Source: Bacteriovoracales bacterium
Lineage (GTDB): Bacteria; Bdellovibrionota; Bacteriovoracia; Bacteriovoracales; Bacteriovoracaceae
DNA: 5,262 nt
Direction: 5' to 3'
Assembly: GCA_007117175.1 (NCBI GenBank)
Contig: SKGZ01000199.1
Coordinates: forward strand, 1-5,262
The notes under the pieces are model-generated. The model was not told the origin of the DNA. It worked only from the letters and a program-made list of their open reading frames with translations, and searched no databases. Of the stretch, positions 1 through 5,262 are shown piece by piece. Positions within the stretch are counted from its first letter, which is position 1. Every line of letters starts with the position of its first letter. Both the position numbers and the translations under genes were made by a program.

Positions 1-910
1 AGCGAAAATAGAGATGCTCACTTAAGCTTGCCCGAAAGTGAAAATTTGATGAAAGTTTATCTTTTTCATAAAGAAGCTTAAGGGTATCCCCTGGAATGAT
101 ATAAAAGGGTAATGAATCAATAAGATTGAGTTGAGGTTCGATAACCTCTAACAAAGCAAGAATTTGGTAACTGCAATTTTGTCTTAAATAATAGTAAGGA
201 AAGCGGGCTTGATTGAGTTCCCATAGATGCAATAGTAAATCTTCTTTTTGCTGTAAGCTCAACTTTATGGGATAACTCCATAAATCTCGAGATTCAAAAT
301 CGTTATACTCTCGCACCTTATAATAATAAGCTAATGCGCTAAAAGTACCATCAAATCCACCAGTCAGTCCCAAGAGTGCGTAGACAAAAGGGTTATCAGT
401 GGTGGCGTTAGCCCCGTAACTTACCCCAATATCTAAAAGCTCAAGGTGTTTGCCTTGGCGAAATCCATCATTTTTAGCTAAACGTAAAAAGGTATGACCG
501 AACATGGAAGAAGCAGAGTCCAGATAATAAGATGAAAACACTAAATCCACTCGTATCAATTGGTAGTCATGAATAAACTCTTGCAATTCAGAACACTGAG
601 ACAAGAAATTGAGTGCTTGTAAATCTGGTAATTGTTTTGCTAGCCATTTGGCTCTCAAGGGAAAGCGACAAAGCCGCTCTAAATCATTTCTTTGAATGGC
701 CTGATATAAGGCCGTTATTTCTGCCAGAGAATTTTTATGACCGATAGGTGAAAGAAAAAAATTTCCCGCCTTGGCTTCACTCTGATCAGCGCGATAATGT
801 AAAAGTCTTTTCCACTGAGATTCTTCAGAAAGAGCTTCTAGGTGGGAATTGCCATAGGCGTGGGAAAGGATTAGTAATAAAAAAGGCCATCTCCCCAATA
901 AGAATTTCAT
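1..910 (-). CDS. DUF4105 / Lnb-type N-terminal periplasmic domain protein, 3' end beyond window
   Basis: The frame is open from ATG at 910 to the left edge: 303 residues, C-terminus missing. Residues 1-20 form a signal peptide (hydrophobic FLLLILSHAYG). Residues about 24-110 match the usual N-terminal part of these proteins (WKRLLHY, FFLSPIG, LCRFPLRAKWL; C81 and C106 could pair). The DUF4105 core follows, with SSMFGHTFLR (His139) and, after RDLWSYPIKL, RQNCSYQ (Cys246). These His and Cys are the family's conserved candidate catalytic pair. FYIIPGDTLKLL and FRAS near the edge are also typical. Known: the family includes Bacteroides Lnb, which N-acylates lipoproteins; the role of proteobacterial members is less settled, and they are often about 600 aa with a further C-terminal domain. 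The gene lies 21 nt after the DUF3015 gene and in the same frame. The ATG has no Shine-Dalgarno sequence; CTCCTC precedes it instead, so translation may depend on coupling. Family call is strong; lipoprotein acyltransferase activity is inference. Confidence 0.88.
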   Translation of the reverse strand, partial: MKFLLGRWPFLLLILSHAYGNSHLEALSEESQWKRLLHYRADQSEAKAGNFFLSPIGHKNSLAEITALYQAIQRNDLERLCRFPLRAKWLAKQLPDLQALNFLSQCSELQEFIHDYQLIRVDLVFSSYYLDSASSMFGHTFLRLAKNDGFRQGKHLELLDIGVSYGANATTDNPFVYALLGLTGGFDGTFSALAYYYKVREYNDFESRDLWSYPIKLSLQQKEDLLLHLWELNQARFPYYYLRQNCSYQILALLEVIEPQLNLIDSLPFYIIPGDTLKLLYEKDKLSSNFHFRASLSEHLYFR

Positions 911-931
911 GAGGAGATAGCTTAGAAAAGA

Positions 932-1402
932 TTAAACTAGATCACAAGATAATTTTGTATTTTTCAATAAAGATTTAATTTTTTGATCAATGACAACACT
1001 GTCTTCAGAGTTGAACACATCGGCAAAGTTTTTTTGCAAGGTTCCTGCAAACTCAGTTTCCTCATCACAACCATAAAGCTGAGAAAGTGCATTCAAACTC
1101 TCCCCTTGGCCACGAGCAGAATCATTGGTAAGTGAAACCTTATTGGCCTCAATAAAATCGACAGTGGATTTGCCAAAAACAGCAGAGCAATTGGATGTCC
1201 CAGAAGTCATCCCAAAAGTTTGTGATCCAGAAGATCCATTGGTCGTAGCTGCTAAAATTTGCACTCCACCTTTTTGCGAACCAAAGATCATTGACCCAAG
1301 ACCACAGCCTGCCTCACCATAACCAGACTGAGCTCTCATTTGCGCCAGTGCATTTAAACTACAAAGACCTAGACTCAAGAGCGTCAACTTAATCAATTTC
1401 AT
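932..1402 (-). CDS. DUF3015 family secreted protein
   Basis: This 156-aa protein has a clean signal peptide (MKLIKLTLLSLGLCSLNALA, cleavage expected after Ala20). The mature part opens with GEAGCGLGSMIFGSQKGG, then TTNGSSGSQTFGMTSGTSNC (about 53-72), and later FIEANKVSLTNDSARGQGESL and LSQLYGC. This order and spacing are characteristic of the DUF3015 family. The mature protein has four cysteines (33, 72, 112, 153), so two disulfides in the periplasm or outside are plausible. No catalytic motif is visible, and the family has no established biochemical role that I know of. The start is firm: AAGGAG at 1412-1417 sits 9 nt before the ATG. The gene begins 56 nt after the HEAYH gene and ends 21 nt before the Lnb-type gene, with no clear terminator or promoter in either gap, so co-transcription is likely. 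It may be a partner or accessory of the Lnb-type protein, but that is inferred from position only. Confidence 0.92.
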   Translation of the reverse strand: MKLIKLTLLSLGLCSLNALAQMRAQSGYGEAGCGLGSMIFGSQKGGVQILAATTNGSSGSQTFGMTSGTSNCSAVFGKSTVDFIEANKVSLTNDSARGQGESLNALSQLYGCDEETEFAGTLQKNFADVFNSEDSVVIDQKIKSLLKNTKLSCDLV

Positions 1403-1458
1403 TTTCTCATTCTCCTTGTTTGGGTTGAAAACCTATTTTGCCACAAAGTGCTCAATTT

Positions 1459-2016
1459 TCAATTGATTCTTTTTTGTGCCAATTCTCTTTCTTTTTGCAA
1501 GATAGCATCGGTACTAGAGATTTGTTGTAAATAAAACAACTCAATACCATAAGCACTGAATAGTCCCTGATCACACAACTGATTTTTTAACTCTGCTTTT
1601 TGACAAGCAATGTGTGTCATCTGCCATTGATCTTTGATGTGATAGGCTTCATGAAGCAGGCTACTTTTTTGTGCCCATGAGTTGAGTTGCATAAAGCTGT
1701 CATTAACATAAATTTTATGATCACCTGAAAAAGTGCAGGCAACCATCCCCTCTAGACAATGATAAGGGGAATAATCAATGGTATGAACTGCTTGCTTAAA
1801 AAAATCAACCCATGAATCTGCGCCAAGGTGCTCTTGCCATTGAGAGTTAAGATCCATTGATTTTAGCTCTGTCAGTAGTTCTTCTACTCTTTTGCTCAAT
1901 TGTTGATGCACCTTATGATCCGAACTTCGAATCTCCACAAAAGAAACAGAAGATTGGTAGTGAGCACAACAAGTGCAAGTGAAAATAAAAAAGTAGACAA
2001 AGAATTTACTATTCAA
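1459..2016 (-). CDS. secreted HEAYH-motif protein, candidate zinc metallopeptidase
   Basis: I do not recognise a named family. The 185-aa product starts with a hydrophobic export segment (NSKFFVYFFIFTCTCCA); several cysteines lie there but no canonical lipobox, so a signal peptidase I site near Ala18 is as likely as a lipoprotein. Residues 122-126 read HEAYH, an HExxH zinc-binding motif, and Glu159 in YGIEL is a candidate third ligand of the gluzincin type. Four mature cysteines (87, 94, 138, 148) suggest two disulfides around the active region. The lysine/glutamate-rich C-terminus looks helical. The start is uncertain: the frame closes at a TAG just upstream, leaving only TTG at 2016, whose nearest AGG is 2 nt away. 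A better AAAAGGA plus ATG (2030-2032) lies in another frame and stops after seven codons. Either TTG is used, perhaps by coupling, or one extra base separates the true ATG from the body. It precedes the DUF3015 gene by 56 nt. Gene reality is well supported; peptidase activity is inference. Confidence 0.78.
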   Translation of the reverse strand: MNSKFFVYFFIFTCTCCAHYQSSVSFVEIRSSDHKVHQQLSKRVEELLTELKSMDLNSQWQEHLGADSWVDFFKQAVHTIDYSPYHCLEGMVACTFSGDHKIYVNDSFMQLNSWAQKSSLLHEAYHIKDQWQMTHIACQKAELKNQLCDQGLFSAYGIELFYLQQISSTDAILQKERELAQKRIN

Positions 2017-2032
2017 AGCCTACGCTGCCCAT
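2009..2032 (-). other. possible seven-codon leader ORF or displaced true start of the HEAYH gene
   Basis: ATG at 2030-2032 opens MGSVGFE and stops at TAG (2009-2011), overlapping the TTG start of the HEAYH gene. It has the better ribosome-binding context (AAAAGGA about 10 nt upstream). Skipping one base within it would join the ATG to the HEAYH frame and give MGSVGLNSKFFVYFFIF, a normal signal-peptide start. It could be a coupling leader, a recent frameshift or a sequencing error. Confidence 0.3.
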
Positions 2033-2042
2033 GATTTGAAAT

Positions 2043-2049
2043 TCCTTTT
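2043..2049 (-). promoter_or_regulatory. Shine-Dalgarno AAAAGGA upstream of the HEAYH gene
   Basis: AAAAGGA on the minus strand is the only convincing ribosome-binding site ahead of the 185-aa gene. It lies 10 nt from the out-of-frame ATG at 2030-2032 and about 26 nt from the TTG at 2016, too far to serve TTG directly. Confidence 0.5.
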
Positions 2050-2064
2050 CTTGTGCATCCGCTT

Positions 2065-2094
2065 TTATTAATTTTAAAGCAAAATGAGTGCCAA
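2065..2094 (-). promoter_or_regulatory. possible promoter for the HEAYH-DUF3015-Lnb genes
   Basis: On the minus strand, TTGGCA (2089-2094, five of six against the sigma70 -35 consensus) is followed after 18 nt by TAATAA (2065-2070, a poor -10). Transcription would begin about 15 nt before the Shine-Dalgarno site. The placement fits a short leader, but the -10 is weak and AT-rich DNA gives chance matches, so this is tentative. Confidence 0.28.
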
Positions 2095-2111
2095 GTTATT
2101 CTTTCCAAATA

Positions 2112-2123
2112 TTAACTAGTTAA
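2112..2123. repeat. 12-bp perfect palindrome TTAACTAGTTAA
   Basis: The 12 bases read the same on both strands. The site lies in the 163-bp gap, 18 bp upstream of the candidate -35 of the HEAYH gene. Size and symmetry would suit a dimeric repressor or activator; no known operator consensus is claimed. Confidence 0.4.
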
Positions 2124-2141
2124 CAGCAACCCAGTTAGTTT

Positions 2142-2186
2142 TTTGACTTAAAACAAAATCGCTCAGTCAATGCTTTGACTTAAAAC
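2142..2186. repeat. 13-bp direct repeat TTTGACTTAAAAC, two copies
   Basis: Exact copies lie at 2142-2154 and 2174-2186, with start points 32 bp apart. The second copy covers the stop codon and last codons of the metallopeptidase gene; the first is in the gap beyond it. This could be the trace of a short tandem duplication of the gene end, or paired binding sites. Confidence 0.5.
2165..2180 (-). terminator. weak hairpin directly at the metallopeptidase stop codon
   Basis: Read on the minus strand, AGTCAA-AGCA-TTGACT forms a 6-bp stem with a 4-nt loop; it starts at the last base of the TAA stop. A T-rich stretch (ATTTTGTTTT) follows 6 nt later. The stem is short and mostly A-T, so it would be a poor intrinsic terminator on its own. 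I see no better terminator in this gap. Confidence 0.25.
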
Positions 2187-4699
2187 TGAAGATCAGTGGT
2201 TAATAATACATTTCCCACAATAGGAGAATCGCTAATTGTGAGTACTTTACTCAAGACAATCTCCAAACTCACGGGCGCTAGATAGAGCAAAAAGCCATCT
2301 AGTTTCAGTCCGGTAAAATAAGCGGTAAAATCATCGTCACGATAGAGCTGGCGATCCACCACAAAGAAATCAGAGCGAAAGTATTCAAGGCCATTGAGCC
2401 AAGAAATATTGTGCACGGTCATTGGCAGTAAACCATTGCCCCAAAACGGTCTGGTGAAAACCCACTCACTCTTCAATTGAGCAGAAGCAATTTCATTGCC
2501 AAAGACATCTGAAAATGGGACAGCGTAAGAATTAAAAAAGTAATTTCCGTGAAAAAATGAATCGGCACCACCGCCATAGAGAATTCCTTCTCTAAATCGT
2601 CCACTCTTAAAGTACTTACCATAGGCTACACTTGGTCTTAAGTGAAAGTCATCGTGAAGGCGATAATGTTGATTAAACTTGGCCAAGACACCCCAGAAAT
2701 CACTCTGCCCCACATCTGAACTAGAGTTTAAGACATTGAGTCGATAGGAGCTGGAACGATAACGATCTTTCACCTTTGGGTTATAGTGCATCAAACGAGT
2801 GGAATAACTCCAGGTTTGAAGTTGCCTGCTCCCAAATAATGGATCCACTTGTTGGCTCTCACTTCCACCAAGCCTTTGAATTAAAACTCCATATTGAAAA
2901 AAGGTTTGCCAAGAAACTCCTGCTTGAATTGTCTCCGATATATTATAAGCATCCGCCGCAAGGTTAGACTCTGCCAACATACGCTGATAGGAAAGGTCCA
3001 TGGTGAAGCGATAGTAATTATAAGTATAACCGATTGTGCCAGTGTAAGGTGAGACCTCTGAAACACCTAGATTGTAATAACCTTCCAGATAAAAACTTTG
3101 CTTATTGAGTGGATCTGTTAAATTAGTCATCAATCCTAATGAGTGAATATTCCCACCAGAAAAATAATTGGCCAGCAAATAAGTAGGGCGCAAATAAGGC
3201 CAGCTATTATAATTTTGACTCTGTGTTAAAGAATCTTTGGCGCTCTTCTCTTCTGATTGCAACTCTGTGAATTCTGCTAGCTCATAAGGAGCAGCAGAGT
3301 TAATCTGCAATTGCCCACTTTCATTAAGCACTGGATTATAAAGAGGATCAAAACCACTTAATTTTTGCTCATCTTCATTTTTAGCAACTTTCCACAAAGC
3401 AGATTCATACCACAGACAATAGGCTTGCTCCTGCTCGGGAAAAACAAAAACTGTCTTTAAGTGGCTTGCAGGACATAAACTCTTAACATCCAGCATTTGA
3501 CTGCTCATATCCAATGGATCAACTTGAATAAACTGCCGGCGAAATTGGTTAAATTGAGGATCTGCTGCCATGATCACAAACTGAGGCTCTTGTTGCTTAA
3601 GCTGATAAATCTGATCGATGGGATAATTGACTCGAAATCTCTTCCACTTGTTCCTTCGACTATTGATTAGCAGCACTGACTCACTCTTCATCTCTCGAAC
3701 AATTCCCTTTCGTCCTTTATTTTCCACAATAATCGCCCAATCATTGGTTTGTACAAAACCGCGAAACCAATCAATCTTTAAATTCTTTTTTCTAATTTTT
3801 TGGCAAATCGACTTATCAGTTAATGGACAATCTTCTAAATTCACCTCTTCTCTCAGTTCCGCTACAAATTCATTGAAAACATCTTGAGCAGAGCGAGGTA
3901 AACATTTGCGCAAGGCCTTGCCTAAAGAAAGTGGTAGGTTTTTAGAATTTTGATGAGCAAGACACTTCATGGCCCCCGGAGAGTGCCTCTCAATAAAATC
4001 AAGGTAAAGCCCTCCTACCCAATAGGCCGAGTGACCAAATGGAAAATAGTGAGGATTATCAAAACAGTGGAAATCAGCGCAAAATTCTTGATCTTCAATA
4101 AAATTAAGTGCCTCTCTTCTAATCCAAGGGTGATGAACACGCCCTTGACCAGTAAAATAACTTTCGGCCCAAACGGCAATCCCCTCCAAAAACCAGCGGG
4201 GTTTCAGCCCTGCAAATTTAACAGAGGAACCAAAGACTTTTCGCAAACGATCCATATAACCATGAGTCATTTCTAAAGTTATAATATGCACATACTCATG
4301 GATCACCAAGACTTGCAACCAGTCAGAACCACTCACCAAACTCTGATAGCCATAGGGAGGAAAATCATTGAGGCGTATAGTATTGCGGGGAAAAACTAAA
4401 GCACTTCCATTGGCTGCGTTATAGGAGTCCACTACGATATGAATGTCCTCTTGTGGCTGGTAGTCGAAGTAGTGGTGAATCTTTGCAATATCATCCTCAA
4501 GGATCTCGATGACCCGATTGGCAAAAGCAGATTTATGAGGCGGGAAATGAACAAAAACAGTCAAGCTTTTTCCATTCTTATCTGCAAATTCAGTTTTTAA
4601 AGTTTGGGACTCTTCTCCCCTTAAAAAAAAGTCTTGAGTCTGGGCACTCTGGTGCAAAAAAAATAAAAAAAGTAAAAATAATGGAAAGAAGGCTTTCAT
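2180..4699 (-). CDS. outer-membrane metallopeptidase: HEYVH peptidase, degenerate propeller, C-terminal beta-barrel
   Basis: The 839-aa product has a signal peptide (residues 1-20, FFPLFLLFLFFLHQSAQ). A gluzincin-type peptidase domain follows: HEYVH at 134-138 supplies two zinc ligands and the catalytic Glu135, and Glu172 in RWFLEGIAVWAES is the expected third ligand. FPFGHSAYWVGGLYLDFI (219-236) is typical of the same MA-clan domain. Residues about 305-480 have the strand-rich look of a PD40/TolB-like propeller but are short and poorly repeated. From about 500 (SWPYLRPTYLLANYF, then NLTDPLNKQSFYLEGYYNLG) to the end, alternating aromatic strands form an outer-membrane barrel ending in Phe839, the usual BAM recognition residue. 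All eight cysteines (207, 212, 246, 266, 291, 299, 409, 428) lie before the barrel and are spaced as close pairs, which suits an oxidised exported domain. Related peptidase-propeller-barrel proteins are usually longer, mostly through a fuller propeller. The ATG has AAAAGG (4709-4714) 9 nt upstream. Substrate unknown. Confidence 0.88.
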   Translation of the reverse strand: MKAFFPLFLLFLFFLHQSAQTQDFFLRGEESQTLKTEFADKNGKSLTVFVHFPPHKSAFANRVIEILEDDIAKIHHYFDYQPQEDIHIVVDSYNAANGSALVFPRNTIRLNDFPPYGYQSLVSGSDWLQVLVIHEYVHIITLEMTHGYMDRLRKVFGSSVKFAGLKPRWFLEGIAVWAESYFTGQGRVHHPWIRREALNFIEDQEFCADFHCFDNPHYFPFGHSAYWVGGLYLDFIERHSPGAMKCLAHQNSKNLPLSLGKALRKCLPRSAQDVFNEFVAELREEVNLEDCPLTDKSICQKIRKKNLKIDWFRGFVQTNDWAIIVENKGRKGIVREMKSESVLLINSRRNKWKRFRVNYPIDQIYQLKQQEPQFVIMAADPQFNQFRRQFIQVDPLDMSSQMLDVKSLCPASHLKTVFVFPEQEQAYCLWYESALWKVAKNEDEQKLSGFDPLYNPVLNESGQLQINSAAPYELAEFTELQSEEKSAKDSLTQSQNYNSWPYLRPTYLLANYFSGGNIHSLGLMTNLTDPLNKQSFYLEGYYNLGVSEVSPYTGTIGYTYNYYRFTMDLSYQRMLAESNLAADAYNISETIQAGVSWQTFFQYGVLIQRLGGSESQQVDPLFGSRQLQTWSYSTRLMHYNPKVKDRYRSSSYRLNVLNSSSDVGQSDFWGVLAKFNQHYRLHDDFHLRPSVAYGKYFKSGRFREGILYGGGADSFFHGNYFFNSYAVPFSDVFGNEIASAQLKSEWVFTRPFWGNGLLPMTVHNISWLNGLEYFRSDFFVVDRQLYRDDDFTAYFTGLKLDGFLLYLAPVSLEIVLSKVLTISDSPIVGNVLLTTDLQF

Positions 4700-4726
4700 C
4701 TTTTTTGACCTTTTGCTAAAATTGTT

Positions 4727-4755
4727 TTGTCAGTAAGAGATTAAGTTTCTACTAT
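4727..4755 (+). promoter_or_regulatory. pal: sigma70-type promoter for pal
   Basis: TTGTCA (4727-4732, five of six to consensus) and TACTAT (4750-4755, four of six) are separated by exactly 17 nt. Transcription would start near 4762, giving a leader of about 43 nt. The -10 lies in the 10-bp palindrome TACTATAGTA (4750-4759), so the same hexamer is also presented on the minus strand towards the metallopeptidase gene; there the matching -35 position reads TATCAA, which is poor. Confidence 0.6.
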
Positions 4756-4759
4756 AGTA

Positions 4760-4781
4760 ATCAAATGAATTAAGATTTGAT
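4760..4781. repeat. inverted repeat ATCAAAT-N8-ATTTGAT
   Basis: Two perfect 7-bp arms (4760-4766 and 4775-4781) flank 8 bp. The repeat covers the predicted pal start point and the early leader, ending 10 nt before the pal ribosome site. Arm centres are 15 bp apart. It could be an operator that blocks pal, and possibly the reverse promoter, or a leader hairpin. Its AT-rich arms would make a weak RNA stem, so the operator reading is slightly favoured. Confidence 0.5.
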
Positions 4782-4804
4782 ACTTACTTCTAAAGGAGCA
4801 AAGA

Positions 4805-5262
4805 ATGATGAAAGTATTTATGTCAAAAATGTTACTACTCTCAACGGTTTTCTTTATTGCCGCTTGTTCTTCCAGCAAGAAAGAGGCAACAGAGGATATG
4901 GCAGCCGATCTTGATGGGGGCTTGGACAATCAAGTGGGAACTCTAGAGCTTAATGGCTCATCGGACTTCAATACAGCAGGTCCACTTTCTACTGTTTACT
5001 TCCCCTTTGATTCTTCCACTATCACAGAAACAACTAAAGCGATCCTCGATGCTAACGCTGCTTTCTTAATTGAAAACGATAATGTCAGCGTACAAATTGA
5101 AGGCCATTGCGATGAAAGAGGTGGAATTCAGTACAACTTAGCACTTGGGGAAAGAAGAGCCAATGCTGTTCGCGATTATCTCATTGCTTTAGGAGTGCCA
5201 GGAAGCAGAATGAGCATTATTAGCTACGGTAAAGAAAAGCCCATTGAATTAGGAAGTAATGA
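4805..5262 (+). CDS. pal: Pal, peptidoglycan-associated lipoprotein, 3' end beyond window
   Basis: The frame runs 152 codons from ATG and continues past the right edge. The start has AAAGGAG (4792-4798) 6 nt upstream; a second ATG follows at once. Residues 1-20 are a lipoprotein signal with lipobox IAAC, so Cys21 is lipidated; Ser at +2 fits Lol sorting to the outer membrane. A short flexible linker leads to the OmpA-like domain from about 63: VYFPFDSSTI, EGHCDERGG, YNLALGERRANAVRDYL, ISYGKEKP. This closely follows E. coli Pal, with Cys102 for Ala in the GHxDERG motif, a common variant. Asp103 and Arg118 match the residues that hold diaminopimelate of peptidoglycan in OmpA-like domains. Only about 25 C-terminal residues should be missing. 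Pal joins the outer membrane to the wall and works with TolB, TolQ, TolR and TolA in constriction at division. No tolB lies upstream here; pal has its own promoter and diverges from the metallopeptidase gene. Confidence 0.95.
   Translation, partial: MMKVFMSKMLLLSTVFFIAACSSSKKEATEDMAADLDGGLDNQVGTLELNGSSDFNTAGPLSTVYFPFDSSTITETTKAILDANAAFLIENDNVSVQIEGHCDERGGIQYNLALGERRANAVRDYLIALGVPGSRMSIISYGKEKPIELGSN

Larger units (their letters stand above)
4700..4804. promoter_or_regulatory. divergent control region between the metallopeptidase gene and pal
   Basis: This 105-bp gap separates two genes transcribed away from each other, so it must hold the start signals of both. It contains the AAAAGG ribosome site of the metallopeptidase gene (4709-4714, minus strand), the pal promoter, the 22-bp inverted repeat and the pal ribosome site. 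No separate strong promoter for the minus strand is visible other than the symmetric -10. Confidence 0.7.

Noticed and set aside
1125..1322. 65-codon plus-strand ORF
   Set aside because: It lies wholly antisense to the conserved DUF3015 core, has no ribosome site, and its proline-rich translation mirrors the Gly/Ser-rich reverse strand.
1403..1458. Separate promoter for the DUF3015 gene
   Set aside because: No -35/-10 pair with acceptable spacing is visible in the 56-nt gap; only the ribosome site is clear.
1451..1475. CAATT-TTC-AATTG mini-hairpin at the end of the HEAYH gene as a terminator
   Set aside because: The 5-bp A-T stem is too weak, and the T run lies on the wrong side for minus-strand transcription; the short gap favours co-transcription.
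2776..3066. Overlapping short ORFs on both strands (63 and 61 codons)
   Set aside because: Both are alternative frames inside the beta-barrel coding sequence, with no start signals.
3627..3887. 86-codon plus-strand ORF
   Set aside because: It is antisense to the propeller region of the metallopeptidase and shows no recognisable domain.
3950..4276. 108-codon plus-strand ORF
   Set aside because: It is antisense to the catalytic domain of the metallopeptidase, with basic low-quality composition, no export signal and no ribosome site.
4741..4929. 62-codon minus-strand ORF reaching into the pal/metallopeptidase gap
   Set aside because: It is mostly antisense to the pal signal peptide and linker, has no ribosome site and covers the promoter region.

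Overview
The window looks like a chromosomal envelope-gene region from an AT-rich Gram-negative bacterium. A Bdellovibrionota/deltaproteobacterial-type predator relative is my best guess. The reasons are a Pal lipoprotein with the GHCDERG form of the OmpA-like motif, a large outer-membrane metallopeptidase-barrel fusion ending in Phe, and secreted DUF3015 and DUF4105 (Lnb-type) proteins. The lineage is inference; no rRNA or other marker is present.

Layout: four genes are on the minus strand and one is on the plus strand, and every product carries an export signal. In transcription order the minus-strand genes are: an 839-aa HEYVH metallopeptidase with a degenerate propeller and an outer-membrane barrel (2180-4699); a 185-aa secreted HEAYH protein (1459-2016); a 156-aa DUF3015 protein (932-1402); and a DUF4105/Lnb-family cysteine acyltransferase or hydrolase-like protein that runs off the left edge (1-910). 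On the plus strand, pal starts at 4805 and runs off the right edge. A compact 105-bp divergent control region separates pal from the metallopeptidase gene. It holds a good sigma70-type promoter for pal, a self-complementary -10 element and a 22-bp inverted repeat. A 163-bp gap (2017-2179) follows the metallopeptidase gene and carries repeats, a weak hairpin and a possible promoter. The last three minus-strand genes are closely spaced (56 and 21 nt) and may be one operon.

Working idea (inference): this is an envelope-maintenance neighbourhood. Pal links the outer membrane to peptidoglycan. The Lnb-type protein belongs to a family whose Bacteroides member N-acylates lipoproteins such as Pal. 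Two HExxH proteins would work in the periplasm or at the cell surface. I see no mobile element, CRISPR array, tRNA, rRNA or defence system. The most unusual points are a start-site conflict in the 185-aa gene, homopolymer runs in the metallopeptidase signal-peptide region, and a symmetric divergent promoter.
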